Assembly: GCA_033391075.1 (NCBI GenBank)
Contig: JAWPMV010000001.1
Span: forward strand, 1,240,001-1,304,000
Reading direction: 5' to 3'
DNA length: 64,000 nucleotides
From: Bacteroidia bacterium
GTDB lineage: Bacteria; Bacteroidota; Bacteroidia; J057
In this document: one piece after another, positions 19,142-27,188 of the stretch
Position numbering within the stretch: the stretch's first letter is position 1
How the letters are laid out: every line of letters begins with the position of its first letter
The notes under the pieces: model-generated
Seen by the model: only the letters and a program-made list of their open reading frames with translations
The model's database searches: none
What the model was told of the DNA's origin: nothing
Position numbers and translations under genes: made by a program

Positions 19142-19795
19142 TTAATACAGTTTGAGGCCGTAGCAAATGGGAGCACTCCGAGGTTTTGAATAATTGGCAT
19201 GAGCAAAGAAGGTGTTGGGTACAATCATTTCTGAATTCATCCCCACTTTAATTTGCCAGAGAGACACATCCATATCCCCGCCTGAGCCTCTATCGTGCCA
19301 AATCAGGTCGCCGATTTCTGCTGGTGCTACCAGATCGTTTCTTACGCAGACAACCTCAGACAAAGAAGGTTTTGAATAAGAATTCATTACCACCATTCCG
19401 AGTGCTACGTAACCCGCGGGTGGAATGGGTTCCCAAAAAGAAGCATCTTGATCACCACCAGTGCCACTATCTATATAAATTCTTCTATAATCAATGGGAT
19501 GACGCAAGGCATCGGGGTCTATCGGTTTTACCAGAACCATCTCTGATGTGGGTTTTGAGTAGCCTTGTTTAGCCATATGACCGAGGGAATAAAAACCGGG
19601 ATTTGTGATGGGCCGCCAGGTAGATAGATCCATATCTGCACCCGTACCATGGTCTGCGTAAATGGGAGAATAGCTATTGGAGAATATGATTTCTAATGCG
19701 TTGTTCTTAAATGTATTTTGGGCATTCGATACATGTGGAAGGCAAAAAAGAAAAAGTAAAATTGCCGGGAGTAATTGCTTGATTGAGATGTACAT
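19142..19795 (-). CDS. Secreted Vps62-repeat protein, short paralog
   Basis: 217 residues with a signal peptide ending VSNAQ. It contains only the three Vps62-type repeats (ADHGTGADMDLSTW near 47-60, DSGTGGDQDASFW near 109-121, DRGSGGDMDVSLW near 168-180) and the VVCVRNDL segment. It ends in KLY a few residues after the last repeat, with none of the aerolysin-like or C-terminal modules of the downstream gene. The two proteins align over their whole N-terminal domains, so they arose by duplication. This gene lies first on the minus strand, 49 bases before the longer gene, in a likely operon. It could be a competing or modulating partner; that is a guess. Confidence 0.72.
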   Translation of the reverse strand: MYISIKQLLPAILLFLFCLPHVSNAQNTFKNNALEIIFSNSYSPIYADHGTGADMDLSTWRPITNPGFYSLGHMAKQGYSKPTSEMVLVKPIDPDALRHPIDYRRIYIDSGTGGDQDASFWEPIPPAGYVALGMVVMNSYSKPSLSEVVCVRNDLVAPAEIGDLIWHDRGSGGDMDVSLWQIKVGMNSEMIVPNTFFAHANYSKPRSAPICYGLKLY

Positions 19796-19978
19796 TGTTG
19801 TTGATATTAATAGATTGAATACATCAACAAAGGTATCTTGGGTGGGGGTAGGTAGTCATGAGGTGCTGAGAGGATATTACTAGGGCCAAGACCCTAATGA
19901 TTCAAAAGTTTCCAGGAAAAATTTGATACCTATTTTATATCATTCCGTACATATAGAAAAGCCTAATCCAAGCTACTT

Positions 19979-20545
19979 ATGGAAGAAAACTACCTCGCAA
20001 ATGCACGCAAACAATTTCTGTATTACAAAACTCTGGGAGATCGCAGTTTTGCTCAGTTGGCCGATGAAGACCTCTTCTGGCAATACAATCCCCAAAGCAA
20101 TTCTGTAGCCATTACCGTCAACCATATGTGGGGAAATATGCTCTCTCGCTGGACGGATTTTTTGACCTCAGACGGAGAAAAGACCTGGCGCCAACGGGAC
20201 CTGGAATTTGAAGATGTTATCAAAACACGAGAAGAGCTGGATCAGAAATGGGAAGAAGGATGGGCCTGTTTGTTCAAGGCACTGGACTCTATCAATCCTG
20301 ATAACTTTCACCAAAAAGTATACATCCGCAACCAGGCTCATACTATCGTCGAAGCCGTAGATCGACAACTGGCCCACTATGCGTATCATGTCGGACAAAT
20401 CGTTTACATCGGTCGCATGCTCAAAGGCGCTGATTGGCAAAGCCTTTCCATCCCCAAAGGAAAGAGCAAAGACTTCAATAAGAAAAAATTCGCCAAAAAA
20501 GATGAGCGTGGACACTTTACCGATGAGTTTGTAGATAAAGAATAA
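19979..20545 (+). CDS. DinB-superfamily (DUF1572-type) protein
   Basis: 188 residues, no signal peptide. It has the four-helix-bundle pattern of DinB/YfiT-like proteins: NHMWGNMLSRWTDFLTSDGEK in the first helices, then a REELDQKWEEGW helix, and the closing QLAHYAYHVGQIVYIGRM. The three histidines (in NHMWGN and HYAYHVGQ) are placed like the usual metal triad. Relatives include bacillithiol and mycothiol transferases; the activity of DUF1572 members is not established. The gene diverges from the Vps62 genes, 184 bases away. Confidence 0.82.
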   Translation: MEENYLANARKQFLYYKTLGDRSFAQLADEDLFWQYNPQSNSVAITVNHMWGNMLSRWTDFLTSDGEKTWRQRDLEFEDVIKTREELDQKWEEGWACLFKALDSINPDNFHQKVYIRNQAHTIVEAVDRQLAHYAYHVGQIVYIGRMLKGADWQSLSIPKGKSKDFNKKKFAKKDERGHFTDEFVDKE

Positions 20546-20628
20546 TCTGAGATACTGAAAGCCAATGAAGATTTTCTTAATTTTTATACATAGAATTCCT
20601 ATATATATTTATGTAAGAAACATCTAAC

Positions 20629-21456
20629 ATGAAAACTTTCCCTGTTCTTTTGATCAGCCTCCTGTCAATCATTTGTGCCTGTAATCCTTTACCCGAAAAA
20701 AAGCTATATCAGTTTTCTCTGGATACTGATTATAAGCTGGAAGGAGATAGCCTGAAAGTTAACATATCCAATATCCTGGCCTGCCCATTGCGCCTCAATG
20801 CCTGGAGTAAAGTAGATACGATCGATAAGGTGCTAAGGCAGGATTTTCCTACCATCTTTCCCGCTTTCACTGATAGTTCCTTTAGCTATTATGTTGGGGC
20901 TGGGGCTGGGGTTGAGGACTTTGAGATTCGTTTTTCTTCGACTTTTGGGGATACGGCCCAGGAAATAATACCACAAGCATTTGCTTTCCCTTTCCCTAAA
21001 GGACAAACGCTCAAAATTATTCAAGGCTATAAAGGAAAATACTCTCACAATTCTGATTACTCGAAATACGCCCTGGATTTCAATCTTTCCGTCGGAGATA
21101 CCATTACGGCAGTAGCCGATGCCTGGGTGATAGGGATTATAGAAGATTATAAATATGGAGGAAAGGACAGAAAATGGAGACCTTATGCCAACTTTATTAC
21201 CCTTTATCATCCGGAAAGTCATATCTATACACAGTATGTTCACCTCGATCATAAAGGAAGCCTGGTGGAGCTGGGGAATTTTGTGAGGAAAGGCCAGGCT
21301 ATTGGGATTTCAGGTCTTACCGGATTTACCAGTGGCCCACATTTGCACTTCAATGCATTGGTTCCTGCTAAAAAAGGAATGAACTCAGTAAAAATTTCCT
21401 TTGAAAACGGAATCAAAGGAGAGGATTTGAAGAAGGGAATGAAGGTAAGCCATTAG
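20629..21456 (+). CDS. M23-family metallopeptidase lipoprotein (LytM-type)
   Basis: 275 residues. A lipoprotein signal ends ICAC at Cys18. After an unassigned domain, the catalytic part (about 125-260) has H-x-x-x-D-like residues in the order YSHNSDYSKYALDF, a turn with VGDTITAVADAWV, and the final GPHLHFNAL, where H-x-H binds zinc. This is the set of metal and catalytic residues of LytM/lysostaphin-type peptidases, which cut peptidoglycan cross-bridges. A membrane-tethered cell-wall peptidase is the likely role. It is a single gene with a REP-like hairpin downstream. Confidence 0.9.
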   Translation: MKTFPVLLISLLSIICACNPLPEKKLYQFSLDTDYKLEGDSLKVNISNILACPLRLNAWSKVDTIDKVLRQDFPTIFPAFTDSSFSYYVGAGAGVEDFEIRFSSTFGDTAQEIIPQAFAFPFPKGQTLKIIQGYKGKYSHNSDYSKYALDFNLSVGDTITAVADAWVIGIIEDYKYGGKDRKWRPYANFITLYHPESHIYTQYVHLDHKGSLVELGNFVRKGQAIGISGLTGFTSGPHLHFNALVPAKKGMNSVKISFENGIKGEDLKKGMKVSH

Positions 21457-21499
21457 AAAAATCATAACCTGCTAAACTTCCTGTTCGTAGAGCTAGGAA

Positions 21500-21514
21500 G
21501 AGGACTTTGTCCTC
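21500..21514. repeat. Small REP-like hairpin with TTT loop
   Basis: GAGGAC-TTT-GTCCTC is a perfect inverted repeat between the M23 gene and the next gene. The GAC-TTT-GTC core resembles that of the hairpin at 40412-40436. Confidence 0.5.
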
Positions 21515-21535
21515 GATTTATTAATTATGCACATC

Positions 21536-23137
21536 ATGAAAACACTGATCTACCTATTTGCCATTCTATTCCTCATTTCCTGTTCCAAAGCCGAGATCCA
21601 AATCGAAGAGAGAAGCCGCTTCGGCTCAGAGGCTCAAACGGAATTACTAGGTCCCTTAACTGAAGCTCCCCAAAGCTTTAAGATTGATCTCCGTCAAGCC
21701 GCCTTGATCAAAGGAAAAGCAGGCACAAATATATCCATTCCCAAAGGAGCTTTTGTCAATAAAAGGGGAGAAGTAATAACAGAAAATATAGAGATAGAAT
21801 TGGTAGAAGCCTTTAGCATGAAAGATTTCTTCGCCAATGACCTGTCTAGCCTTTCAGGAGATCGTATCCTTCAATCTGCGGGTATGATTTATATCGATGC
21901 ACAAGTGAATGGAGAAGCTCTGGCTTTGCAAGAGGATATGAATATAGATGTTGAGATTCCATACAGTGATGGCAAATCAGGCTATCGAATGTTTAGCGGT
22001 GTCCGGGATGAGAGAGGCAAGATGGACTGGGAGTTGGAGGAAGATAGTCGAGAAGAATTGATTCCTTTGCCACTCGATAGTCTATACTTAAAAGCCTACA
22101 ACAAATATCGCTTCAACAGGACGAAAAGAATCCGTGTGTTTGAAGACTCTTTAAATCTAAATGATTCAAAGTTTGCAGGGACTTTTATTGCGACCGAGGC
22201 CTTTGAAGATAGATTCTGGATGATCCTGGATCGCTTTAATTATTTGTATGGCTACTGGTATCATCCTGATTATTGGGAGGAATCTACTTCTTATTATGAT
22301 TTCCAAATTCAAAATGGAGATACGATATATCTTCAGGATTGGTCTTTGCTAAATATATACCTGGATAATTTAGATCAAGAATTGTCTACGGTTGATTCTA
22401 TGGTTTTTCCGCTTTTGAAGGAAAGGCTGGAGAAAGAGCGCAAAATGTTCTCTAAAATGGAGCGATATGACCAGAACTGGTTTGACTGGAACTACAAGTA
22501 TATCATGGAATATTTTGAAAACGCCCTTCAGGCTAATCTGGGGAGAGTAGCGGAGTATGATCCACGTGGAGTAGATATGGATGCCGAAAATACAGAATCC
22601 TTACTTATCGCTAGTGGCTATACTGAGCAGGAGGCTTATGAACAAATGAGAATACACAGACGAAGAAGTATGATTCTGCAAAACCGGCAAATGAGAATGA
22701 GAGTGGAAGGCATGGCGGATTCTACTATGCAGGAATATGAAAAGAACCTGACAAGAGCCTTTAAAATAAATCAACTAGGTTGGGCAAATTGTGACAGATT
22801 TTACAATGATCCTCATGCAAAAGAGGTAGAGCTTTATGTAAAGCTGGATCAGGATAACTTCAAAAATAAATTCCTGATTCTAATGCTCCCGAAATTAAAT
22901 ATTGCTATTCCAGCATCAGGTATCAGTGAAAAAGGATATTATTTCTCTTTTGAATCCAATGAAGGAATAAGATTACCCCTTGGGAAAAAAGCAGCTGTCA
23001 TTGCGATGGATAAAAATACGGATGGGCCTCTATTTGCGATGGAATCTTTTGAGATCGAAGAGGTACATAATTTTGAACTCAAACTGAAACCCGCCTCCTA
23101 TGATATTATCGAGAAGCGATTGAGTGCGTTAAAGTAA
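21536..23137 (+). CDS. Lipoprotein with a ZU5-like beta domain
   Basis: 533 residues from the second ATG at 21536, because the first (21527) adds only MHI before the signal peptide; the lipobox is FLISC. The section at about 50-125 (ALIKGKAGTNISIPKGAFV, then VITENIEIELVEAFS) looks like the ZU5-type beta-sandwich found in Bacteroidota surface proteins. After it come helical and acidic sections with many Tyr and Trp residues, and a final strand-rich part (ELYVKLDQDNFKNKFLIL). No catalytic site is visible. Probably a surface or periplasmic lipoprotein; its role is unknown. The 273-base gap downstream holds only a CTGTTAT/ATAACAG inverted repeat and no recognisable gene. Confidence 0.68.
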   Translation: MKTLIYLFAILFLISCSKAEIQIEERSRFGSEAQTELLGPLTEAPQSFKIDLRQAALIKGKAGTNISIPKGAFVNKRGEVITENIEIELVEAFSMKDFFANDLSSLSGDRILQSAGMIYIDAQVNGEALALQEDMNIDVEIPYSDGKSGYRMFSGVRDERGKMDWELEEDSREELIPLPLDSLYLKAYNKYRFNRTKRIRVFEDSLNLNDSKFAGTFIATEAFEDRFWMILDRFNYLYGYWYHPDYWEESTSYYDFQIQNGDTIYLQDWSLLNIYLDNLDQELSTVDSMVFPLLKERLEKERKMFSKMERYDQNWFDWNYKYIMEYFENALQANLGRVAEYDPRGVDMDAENTESLLIASGYTEQEAYEQMRIHRRRSMILQNRQMRMRVEGMADSTMQEYEKNLTRAFKINQLGWANCDRFYNDPHAKEVELYVKLDQDNFKNKFLILMLPKLNIAIPASGISEKGYYFSFESNEGIRLPLGKKAAVIAMDKNTDGPLFAMESFEIEEVHNFELKLKPASYDIIEKRLSALK

Positions 23138-23410
23138 GCCTGAATCCTCTTTTTTGCTTGTTCATTTTACCATTCAGAACAAATACACAACCACTCAGAA
23201 CATTGAGCTTTCGAAGTTTTCAATTTTTGGAAGTGATTCTGTTATTACTGCAGTTGCACGCATAACAGTAGCAAGAAGGAGGAAGCCGAAAATCCTGTAT
23301 TAGAGTAGGCGACAGGTATAGGGGCTAGCTATTCCCCAAAAGTAAAGAGGACCCGGACCACATCCATTTTCAACCTCTTACAGCTTTGTAACATACTCAA
23401 TTTACCTAAG

Positions 23411-24145
23411 ATGAAAAGAAATTATTTATCACTGATTCTGGTCAGTCTTTTTGCAGTTTTTAGCCTGACCACTGCCTGCGAAGATCCCTGCGAAGCTGTA
23501 AATTGTTTGAATGGGGGAACCTGCGTTGAAGGCGACTGTAATTGTCCAGAGGGATATAGCGGAGATAATTGTGGAACGGTTGACCTTACTAAAATTCAAT
23601 TTCTATTGGATCAAGGAACTTCTCCCAAAGCGCTATTCGATGCGGGAGTACCCTTGGATGAATTGTATGGGAAAACCTATGCCGGCGGCTTGATTTTCTT
23701 TGTGAATACAGAGCCTGCAAATTATCCATTCTTTACGGGAGAAGGCCTTGTGACTACGCCTACGGATTATGGTAATTTTGATGAATGGGGCTGTTTCATA
23801 GAGACAGGAGCAACAGGCAGAGAAGTAGGGCAAGGGAAAAGCAATACAGAAACCATCCTGGCTGCTGCTTGTGGAAGCAGGCCTTCCAAATCAGCCAAAA
23901 TATGTGATGACCTGGTCCTGGAAGGCTTTGATGACTGGTGGCTTCCTTCTATTGAAGAAGTAAACCTGATTTACAATAACCTTCATCTGAAAGGCCATAG
24001 TAATTTTCTCGGCAATATTCGACGCTATCAAAGCTCTACAGAACATGATGCCAACAATTTTGTTTTGCGTTTATTCTGGAAAGATACAATTGTGAATATT
24101 AGCAAGATCAGCGGAGACGATATAAGGCCTACGAGATCGTTCTAA
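23411..24145 (+). CDS. EGF-like plus DUF1566-type lipoprotein
   Basis: 244 residues. The signal peptide ends in a lipobox-like TTAC. Just after it is one EGF-like module with six cysteines (CEAVNCLNGGTC, then CNCPEGYSG). From about residue 88 a DUF1566-type domain follows: YAGGLIFFVN, then GFDDWWLPSIEEVNLIYNNL and a final RYQSSTEH segment, in which the D-W-x-L-P-S-x-E-E-hydrophobic motif is diagnostic. DUF1566 domains are usually extracellular carbohydrate- or polymer-binding modules. Probably attached to the surface. It ends at a terminator shared with the convergent aminotransferase gene. Confidence 0.8.
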   Translation: MKRNYLSLILVSLFAVFSLTTACEDPCEAVNCLNGGTCVEGDCNCPEGYSGDNCGTVDLTKIQFLLDQGTSPKALFDAGVPLDELYGKTYAGGLIFFVNTEPANYPFFTGEGLVTTPTDYGNFDEWGCFIETGATGREVGQGKSNTETILAAACGSRPSKSAKICDDLVLEGFDDWWLPSIEEVNLIYNNLHLKGHSNFLGNIRRYQSSTEHDANNFVLRLFWKDTIVNISKISGDDIRPTRSF

Positions 24146-24170
24146 TATTTTTCCTGAAAGAATAAAGAAA

Positions 24171-24203
24171 GCCGGGGCAAAATTTTGCCTCGGCTTTTTT
24201 TTG
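24171..24203. terminator. Bidirectional terminator between convergent genes
   Basis: GCCGGGGCAA and TTGCCTCGGC form a stem with an AATT loop, followed by eight T and preceded by A-rich DNA. It lies between the stops at 24145 (+) and 24205 (-). A very similar stem occurs at 26525-26550. Confidence 0.85.
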
Positions 24204-24204
24204 T

Positions 24205-25356
24205 TTACATCCATTTTTTCCCCTGCATCTTTTCAAGAAGGAAATTCATGTCCTCCCTGGAACCCATTGTCACCCTTGCCCATTTGGGTTTAGTGGGCCA
24301 TCCACCGGTTAGGAGAATTTTATGCTCCCACATCAGGCTTTTATAGGCGTTAAATTTCTCCACATGGAAGTAGACGAAATTGGCAGAACTTTTTAGGTAA
24401 GGGATATCCAACTCATCCAGAGATTGGTAGAATTCTACTTTCCGCTTTTCATTGAATATTTTTGATTTTTTTACAAATTCTTCATCCTCAAGTGAGGCCA
24501 TCGCAGCTGCTACGCTTAGAGAGTTGGGCATATTTCCCGGAAAGCCCAGGGTATATGTTGATTCCATTTCAGCAATAAAATCAGCGGGCCCCAATAAATA
24601 CCCAATCCTTAGACCGGCCATTCCATATATTTTAGAAAAGGTTCGGGCTACCAGTACATTTTTTCCTTCGGCTATGAGCGGAGCCATCGTATGATCTCTC
24701 CAGGAATTCAGGTAATGGATATAGGCTTCATCCAGCAGGACAAAGGCCTTGTCCGAAACTGACCTGCAAAAAGATTTCAATTGCTCCGGATCACAATTCG
24801 TTCCTGTGGGATTATTGGGATTGCAAATCGTAAGGAGCTTTGTCTTTGGGCTTAGCCGAGCTGCCATTTCGCCTAAATTCATCCTGAAATCCTCATCGAC
24901 CTCTACAGCTTTGACATCTGCTCCTATCTTTCGCCCGAAATTCCCTACTACATCAAAGCTGGGACTGGGCACGATGATCTCGCCGCCATGACTCCCAAAA
25001 TGGGTAGCGACCATAATGAGGGGCTCAAAGGAACCATGGCCCAGCAGTACATTTTCGGCTTTAAGACCTTCCTGCCTGGCGATTAGCTCCTTCAAGGCCA
25101 AAAAATCATACTTGTAAAAAGTAGCATATTTGCTTGCTCTCGGGAGAGTCTCTGAAATGATCTCCCTGACTTTTTTGCTGGGACCCAAAGGATTTTCATT
25201 AAATAATAGCCGCTTTACCTTTGGATCAGCTGCTTGTTGAATTTCATCAGATGAGATTTCCCCAAAAACATCTATCCCTTCTAAGAAACCCAAGGCGGAA
25301 GTAGAGGCGAGCAAGGAAGTCTTAAGCCATTCTCGCCGTTTAATCATTGAATTCAT
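24205..25356 (-). CDS. Tat-signal class I/II aminotransferase, HisC-like
   Basis: 383 residues. The body is a histidinol-phosphate aminotransferase-like PLP enzyme: LLFNENPLGPS at about 50-60, NPNNPTG at 179-185, the DEAY motif at 209-212, the Schiff-base Lys242 in ARTFSKIYG and the arginine region GLRIGYLLG. All key residues are present, so it should be active. The N-terminus carries a twin-arginine signal with KRREWLKTSLLASTSALGF (Arg7-Arg8). Such a signal would send the folded, cofactor-loaded enzyme to the periplasm, which is unusual for the family. The substrate is not known; it need not be histidinol phosphate. Confidence 0.85.
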   Translation of the reverse strand: MNSMIKRREWLKTSLLASTSALGFLEGIDVFGEISSDEIQQAADPKVKRLLFNENPLGPSKKVREIISETLPRASKYATFYKYDFLALKELIARQEGLKAENVLLGHGSFEPLIMVATHFGSHGGEIIVPSPSFDVVGNFGRKIGADVKAVEVDEDFRMNLGEMAARLSPKTKLLTICNPNNPTGTNCDPEQLKSFCRSVSDKAFVLLDEAYIHYLNSWRDHTMAPLIAEGKNVLVARTFSKIYGMAGLRIGYLLGPADFIAEMESTYTLGFPGNMPNSLSVAAAMASLEDEEFVKKSKIFNEKRKVEFYQSLDELDIPYLKSSANFVYFHVEKFNAYKSLMWEHKILLTGGWPTKPKWARVTMGSREDMNFLLEKMQGKKWM

Positions 25357-25438
25357 AATCTTTTAGGCCAAAGGGACATAAATCCTGCCCGGCAATCCTA
25401 TGAATTCATGAATGTTGAAATGAAATAGGGACGAATTT

Positions 25439-26440
25439 CTACTTTTTTCTAAACTGGGAAGGTGTGAGGCCGGTACTGACTTTAAAGGCTTTATTGAAGG
25501 TGCTGAGGTTGTTAAAGCCTGCCTCAAAGGCAATGGCAATCAATTTCTTTGTGGAGTCTTCCTCAATAAGTCGCTTAGCCTCCTCTATTCGATAGGCATT
25601 TATGAATTGGGCAAAATTACAATCTCCATAATGATTGACGATATAGGAAATATCTCGTTCCAGGAGGTTCATTTTTTTTGCTAAAAATGAGAGGGAAAGA
25701 TCTGCATGTGTGTAGAGTTGCTCTGAATCCAGTAAGCTTTTGAGTTGGGCAAAATAACGCCGGCCGGCTTCATCATTTATCCTCGTATTTACAGATTTTG
25801 ATTTCTTTCGCCCCAAAAATATCGGATAGTGGTTTAGGGCAACGTAAAGCAGGACGAAAATAGAAATGGAGAATGTGAGGGGGCCTAGAAAGTATACAGG
25901 AATAATGCTCAAAAATATCAGGGCGTAAACCAGCCACATTACTGTAAGGCTGGTGATAAGGGCTATTAGCCATTGGGTTTCTGTGCTTCTGGGCTTTTGG
26001 ATTTTTTCTGCTAAAAGAGAAGCAGATAGAAATACATAGATGAAAGACTGGATAAGTATAAATGAGTAAGATATCATCCAGAAACTGCTATCTCCTCCAT
26101 TGGGGAGAATCGGAGAAAGAAGAAGATAGAGGAGAGAGGGGATAAAGTGAGCAGCTTCTTCTGTTTTTAATTGTTTTTTCTTTTGGAGAAAGCTGCTGAC
26201 ATACAGAAATAGTAATGGCCCTACCGCAAGATTGGCTGCCAGGCCTATATTTTTGATGATGAGGGGAAGTTCGAGATGAATGTAAAAGATGGATTTTGTG
26301 ATTCTGAGCGACAAGGCAATCAACAGCCAGGCCAGCAATCTATTTTCCAGCTTATTGTTTCTGAGAAGAAATACCCCAAAAAAGGAACTAAGACCTAATC
26401 CTATACTGCTTAGAACTGAAGTGATGAGAATGCCTTCCAT
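25439..26440 (-). CDS. Membrane-bound AraC-family regulator
   Basis: 333 residues. Seven likely membrane helices occupy about 5-210 (the first is ITSVLSSIGLGLSSFFGVFLL). A short linker leads into the AraC-type DNA-binding domain at about 245-333, with two helix-turn-helix units: LSFLAKKMNLLERDISYIV and IAFEAGFNNLSTFNKAFK, closing with TGLTPSQFRKK. Regulators with this 7TM plus HTH_18 layout are common in Bacteroidota and are thought to sense something in the membrane, then act on local promoters. The gene is 82 bases downstream of the Tat aminotransferase gene's start, so it is upstream of it in transcription order and might regulate it. Confidence 0.85.
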   Translation of the reverse strand: MEGILITSVLSSIGLGLSSFFGVFLLRNNKLENRLLAWLLIALSLRITKSIFYIHLELPLIIKNIGLAANLAVGPLLFLYVSSFLQKKKQLKTEEAAHFIPSLLYLLLSPILPNGGDSSFWMISYSFILIQSFIYVFLSASLLAEKIQKPRSTETQWLIALITSLTVMWLVYALIFLSIIPVYFLGPLTFSISIFVLLYVALNHYPIFLGRKKSKSVNTRINDEAGRRYFAQLKSLLDSEQLYTHADLSLSFLAKKMNLLERDISYIVNHYGDCNFAQFINAYRIEEAKRLIEEDSTKKLIAIAFEAGFNNLSTFNKAFKVSTGLTPSQFRKK

Positions 26441-26522
26441 ATCTTAAAGATAAAGAGGATTTATATCTTGCCCTCCTTCATTCGCCTGGAATTTTGTAGG
26501 AATTGGCTTTTTGAAATAAATA

Positions 26523-26556
26523 AAGCCGAGGCAAACCCTTGCCTCGGCTTATTTTT
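26523..26556 (-). terminator. Terminator for the LEA-like gene
   Basis: The stem GCCGAGGCAA / TTGCCTCGGC (26525-26550, loop ACCC) is preceded by A-rich DNA on the plus strand and so gives a T tract on the minus strand, after the stop at 26582. It can also close plus-strand transcripts because ATTTTTG follows. Confidence 0.8.
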
Positions 26557-26581
26557 GAATAAGCAGGTATAATTTCCTCCT

Positions 26582-27130
26582 TTATTCGCCGCCTTCTAAT
26601 TTGTCAGCCGCATCCTCTGCTGCGTCCTCAACTGCATCGGCAGCATCTTCCGCTACTTCTTCTGCTGTATCAGCAGCGCCTTCTACAGCATCAGTGGCTT
26701 TATCTTTCAGATCACTGGCAGCATCTTTGGCTTTGTCAGCCAGATCGCCAGCCATCTCTTTGCCTTTCTCAACTACATCTCCTGCTTTATCGGCAAGATT
26801 GCTACCCATTTCTTTTGCCTTTTCTGCAGCATCACCCGCAAGCTCTTTGCCTTTTTCTATAGCTTTATCCGCTTCATCGGCAATGTTTCCCGCAACTACT
26901 TTTCCTTTCTCCATTACGTCTCCCGCTACTTCCTGAGTCTTCTCCCAGGTTTCTTCTGCTTTATCGGCCAGTTTGCTTCCTACTTCTTTGCTTTTTTCGT
27001 AGAGTTCAGCACTGGTATCTACAACAGATTCAGCTACGTCCTCTGCAACATCTTTTGCTTTTTCGGCTACATCTTCAACAACTTCTGAAGCGCTGCCAAA
27101 CATTTTTTTGATGGAATTCCAAATACTCAT
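26582..27130 (-). CDS. LEA-like (group 3) amphipathic repeat protein
   Basis: 182 residues, cytoplasmic by sequence, starting MSIWNSIKKMFG. From about residue 15 onward it consists of amphipathic 11-residue-type repeats rich in Ala, Glu, Lys and Asp, for example EDVAEKAKDVAEDVAES, then LADKAEETWEKTQEVAGDV and AEKAKEMGSNLADKAGDVV. This is the composition and periodicity of group 3 late-embryogenesis-abundant (LEA_4) and YtxH-like proteins, which are disordered when hydrated and help to protect membranes or proteins under drying, salt or cold. The last 40 residues become purely acidic-alanine. The reading frame is real: the antisense ORF is a mirror of the repeat. Confidence 0.8.
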   Translation of the reverse strand: MSIWNSIKKMFGSASEVVEDVAEKAKDVAEDVAESVVDTSAELYEKSKEVGSKLADKAEETWEKTQEVAGDVMEKGKVVAGNIADEADKAIEKGKELAGDAAEKAKEMGSNLADKAGDVVEKGKEMAGDLADKAKDAASDLKDKATDAVEGAADTAEEVAEDAADAVEDAAEDAADKLEGGE

Positions 27131-27188
27131 GATGTTCTAGTTATGTGTTTATAATTTCTTTTGTTAAGATTCACTCTCTTGCTTTGGG

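Noticed and set aside
23138..23410. Possible gene remnant in the spacer
   Set aside because: Short hydrophobic phrases appear in several frames, but none continues or matches a family; only a CTGTTAT/ATAACAG inverted repeat is clear.
26601..26936. 111-codon frame opposite the LEA-like gene
   Set aside because: It is the mirror of an Ala/Glu-rich repeat and gives only Ser/Ala-rich text; the minus-strand gene has a start and terminator.
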